Of a DNA stretch of 14,792 nucleotides, positions 12,719 through 14,792 are shown in pieces; position 1 is the first letter of the stretch; every line of letters begins with the position of its first letter. A program made the position numbers and the translations under genes. Where the stretch lies: the NCBI GenBank assembly GCA_937917025.1, contig CALFSF010000529.1, positions 1-14,792 on the forward strand. The letters are read 5' to 3'. Origin of the DNA: an uncultured Paraburkholderia sp. (lineage in GTDB: Bacteria > Pseudomonadota > Gammaproteobacteria > Burkholderiales > Burkholderiaceae). The notes below the pieces were generated by a model. It saw only the letters and a list, made by a program, of their open reading frames with translations. It searched no databases and had not been told where the DNA came from.

Positions 12719-14792
12719 GTGCGCGCGATCTATCAAAACGAAGTGGCCGAATGCGGCTACGCCTGTCTCGCGATGGTGCTGTCGCACTTTGGCCGCGCGA
12801 CGGAAGTGCGCGAACTGCAGGCGTTCAGCCCGATCTCGTCGAATGGTCTTTCGCTGATGGACCTGTACGACGTCGCCGTCGAATTCGGACTCGCCGTGCA
12901 GGCGTACCGGTTCGACGCGGCCGATCTGCCCACCGTCAAGCGCGGCTCGATCCTTCACTTTGGCGGCGCGCATTTCGTCGTCTTCGAGAAGTGCGGACGC
13001 GGCTATGTGCAGGTGATCGATCCGGCAAGCGGCCGGCGGCGCATATCGATGGAAACGTTCATCGCGAGCGTGTCCGGTTATCTGCTCGAATGCGCGCCGA
13101 CGCCGTCGATGCCCCGTGTGCGCAGCCGCTCGCGCGTGCCCGCGGCGCTCGCCCGCGTGCGCGCGCTCAATCCGCAGATCAAGGCGCAGATCGCGAAGGT
13201 GATGTTCGTCGCGCTCGGCAGCCAGTTCGCGATTCTTGCGAGGCCGTATCTCGGCAATCTCGTGCTCGACGATGTTGTCGCCGCCGATAACCTGAACCTG
13301 CTCAACGTCCTGATCCTGACGTTCAGCGCGATTTTCGTCACGGGTACGCTGAGTCATTTCGTGCAGACGTACCTCGTCGAACTGCTGCACGGTTTCGTGC
13401 AGATGAACATGACCGAAGGGATACTCGCGCATCTGCTGCGCAATCCGGTGTCGTACTTCGAAAAGCGTCACGTGGGCGATCTGTTCGCGCGGGTCAAGGC
13501 GCAGGACGAAATCAGCATCTTCGCCACGCGCACGCTGATCTCGCTCGGCATCAATCTCGTGGTCGGCGTGCTGGCGCTCGCGTTGATGCTCGTGCAAAGC
13601 CCGCAACTGACGGCGATCGCGTTGCTCGTTTTTGCGTTCTATGTGGTGGTGTCGTATGCGCTCTTCGCGGGCATGCGCGACACGCATGCGCTCGTGCTCG
13701 AGGAATCCGCGCGCTGCGACGACACGTTGATCGAGACGATCCGCGCCGCGTCGCTCATCAAGCTGTCGCAGGGCGAAACGCGGCGCACCGCGATGTTCAT
13801 GGCGAAGTACCGCGCGTACATTGCCGCGCTCGTTCAGGGCGGCCGTCTTGCGAGCGCGCGCGATGCCATTCTCAAACTCGTGAATTACGCCGACATGATC
13901 GCGATCACCTGGTTCGCGGCGCGGCTGATGCTGGGCGGCGCGATCTCGGTCGGCGTGTTCTATTCGTTTTTGATCTACAAGTCGTTGCTTTCTGAACGAC
14001 TGGCTGCGTCGATCAACGCGCTGTTCGAGTATTTCATGCTGAGCGTGCCGGTGGCGCGCGTGGGCGATATCGTCGATTGCGAAGGCGAGCGGTACACGCC
14101 CGCGAGCGACGTCCATCGAACCGTCGAGGTCCGCACGTTCGAGCAGATCGACGTGCGCGACGTGACGTTTCGCTACGGCGTCTCGGACCAGCCGGTGCTG
14201 AAGGGCGCCAATCTCACGATCGGCAAGGGCGACAAGATCGTGATCATCGGTTCATCCGGCAGCGGCAAGTCGACGCTCTTCAAGCTGCTCGCCGCCGCCG
14301 AACCGCTGCAGGACGGGCAGATCACGCTGAACGGCATCGCGTGGCCGAATCTGACCGTCGACGAAATCCGCCGGCACGCGGTGCATATGCGTCAGGGCGA
14401 CCTGATCCTGCATGGCTCGATTGCCGAAAACATTTCGCTCTTCGCGGGCAACGCGGACGAAGCGCGCATTCATGCGCTGCTCGACGACGTCGGATTGCTT
14501 GCCGACGTGATGCGTCTGCCGATGCGCACGCGCACGGTGATCAGCGACACGATCGCGAATATATCCGCCGGTCAGCGGCAGCGTCTGTTGCTGGCGCGCG
14601 CGCTGTACCAGCCGCGCGAACTGCTGCTGCTCGATGAACCGACGTCGAATCTCGATCCCGTGTCGGTCCAGCATATCGTCGCGTTGTTGCAGCGCCTCGA
14701 TCGCACGATCGTCGTGATCACGCACGACATGTCGCTCGCATCGTCGTTCGATGTGCGTTACCGGCTGGGCGACGGCGTGCTCGAGCGCGATC
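12719..14792 (+). CDS. Peptidase-containing ABC transporter (C39, CvaB/RaxB-like), 3'-truncated
   Basis: It starts at GTG 12719, with GAGG in the GC-rich run just upstream, and is open to the window end (691 codons visible). The N-terminal C39 peptidase is complete: oxyanion Gln6, catalytic Cys12 (QNEVAECGYACLAMV), His85 (GAHFVVFEK) and Asp101 (VIDPASG). It should cleave leaders after Gly-Gly in the cytoplasm. Hydrophobic membrane segments occupy roughly residues 159-172, 195-215, 271-320 and 391-420. The nucleotide-binding domain has Walker A GSSGSGKST (from 511), signature ISAGQ (from 615, in place of LSGGQ), Walker B LLLLDEPTS with Asp639, and the H-loop ITHD. Only the last residues are missing. 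Together with the HlyD protein it forms a type I exporter; the outer-membrane partner is not in the window. The nearest substrate is the 39-residue Gly-Gly peptide. Confidence 0.95.
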   Translation, partial: MRAIYQNEVAECGYACLAMVLSHFGRATEVRELQAFSPISSNGLSLMDLYDVAVEFGLAVQAYRFDAADLPTVKRGSILHFGGAHFVVFEKCGRGYVQVIDPASGRRRISMETFIASVSGYLLECAPTPSMPRVRSRSRVPAALARVRALNPQIKAQIAKVMFVALGSQFAILARPYLGNLVLDDVVAADNLNLLNVLILTFSAIFVTGTLSHFVQTYLVELLHGFVQMNMTEGILAHLLRNPVSYFEKRHVGDLFARVKAQDEISIFATRTLISLGINLVVGVLALALMLVQSPQLTAIALLVFAFYVVVSYALFAGMRDTHALVLEESARCDDTLIETIRAASLIKLSQGETRRTAMFMAKYRAYIAALVQGGRLASARDAILKLVNYADMIAITWFAARLMLGGAISVGVFYSFLIYKSLLSERLAASINALFEYFMLSVPVARVGDIVDCEGERYTPASDVHRTVEVRTFEQIDVRDVTFRYGVSDQPVLKGANLTIGKGDKIVIIGSSGSGKSTLFKLLAAAEPLQDGQITLNGIAWPNLTVDEIRRHAVHMRQGDLILHGSIAENISLFAGNADEARIHALLDDVGLLADVMRLPMRTRTVISDTIANISAGQRQRLLLARALYQPRELLLLDEPTSNLDPVSVQHIVALLQRLDRTIVVITHDMSLASSFDVRYRLGDGVLERD

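Noticed and set aside
12557..14116. A 519-codon minus-strand frame opposite the transporter
   Set aside because: It is a shadow of the C39 ABC transporter, which has all catalytic and ATPase motifs on the plus strand; the antisense product is low-complexity His/Arg/Glu-rich.

Overview
The window is GC-rich chromosomal DNA whose gene content and protein sequences point to a Burkholderiaceae beta-proteobacterium (Paraburkholderia, Caballeronia or Burkholderia type). This assignment is from recognised protein families, not from a search.

Layout. (1) 1-531: the 3' end of a CzcD/ZitB-type cation diffusion facilitator. (2) 611-2335: a flavin-dependent aromatic hydroxylase of the PheA/TfdB/MhpA type, with a near-perfect dyad at its presumed promoter. 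(3) 2429-7667, minus strand: a tightly packed fdsGBAD operon for the soluble NAD+-dependent molybdenum formate dehydrogenase, closed by a clean intrinsic terminator. fdsG appears to start at a TTG codon. The fdsC/fdhD gene that lies between fdsA and fdsD in Cupriavidus is absent. (4) 7811-8890, plus strand and divergent: a regulator with a ModE/LysR-like DNA-binding domain joined to a molybdate-binding-like domain, very probably FdsR. The shared spacer holds a 28-bp dyad that covers a good promoter for the regulator. (5) 9001-9267 and 9344-9703: two small exported proteins facing each other, one unknown and one of the 'secreted repeat' (Lipoprotein_15) family.

(6) 10272 to the window end, plus strand: the most interesting part. 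It is a compact export operon. It begins with a 39-residue peptide gene with a short leader ending in Gly-Gly and a core starting CCKCCC. A strong hairpin follows, then an LpxL/HtrB-like acyltransferase homologue, an HlyD/CvaA-type membrane fusion protein, and a peptidase-containing ABC transporter (PCAT) with an intact C39 protease site, cut off by the window end. The precursor is only 39 codons and the transporter starts at GTG and runs off the end, so both are easy to miss. The peptide gene is preceded by an AT-rich spacer with a good sigma70-like promoter, a long inverted repeat overlapping its -35 box, and a 5'-leader hairpin.

Working model (inference): the PCAT cuts the leader after Gly-Gly and exports a very cysteine-rich, cationic, Pro/Ala/Lys-tailed peptide through HlyD and an outer-membrane channel encoded elsewhere. 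The acyltransferase-like protein may modify the peptide or its membrane environment. The layout resembles raxST-raxA-raxB of Xanthomonas and class II microcin export operons, but I do not recognise this precursor or this combination.
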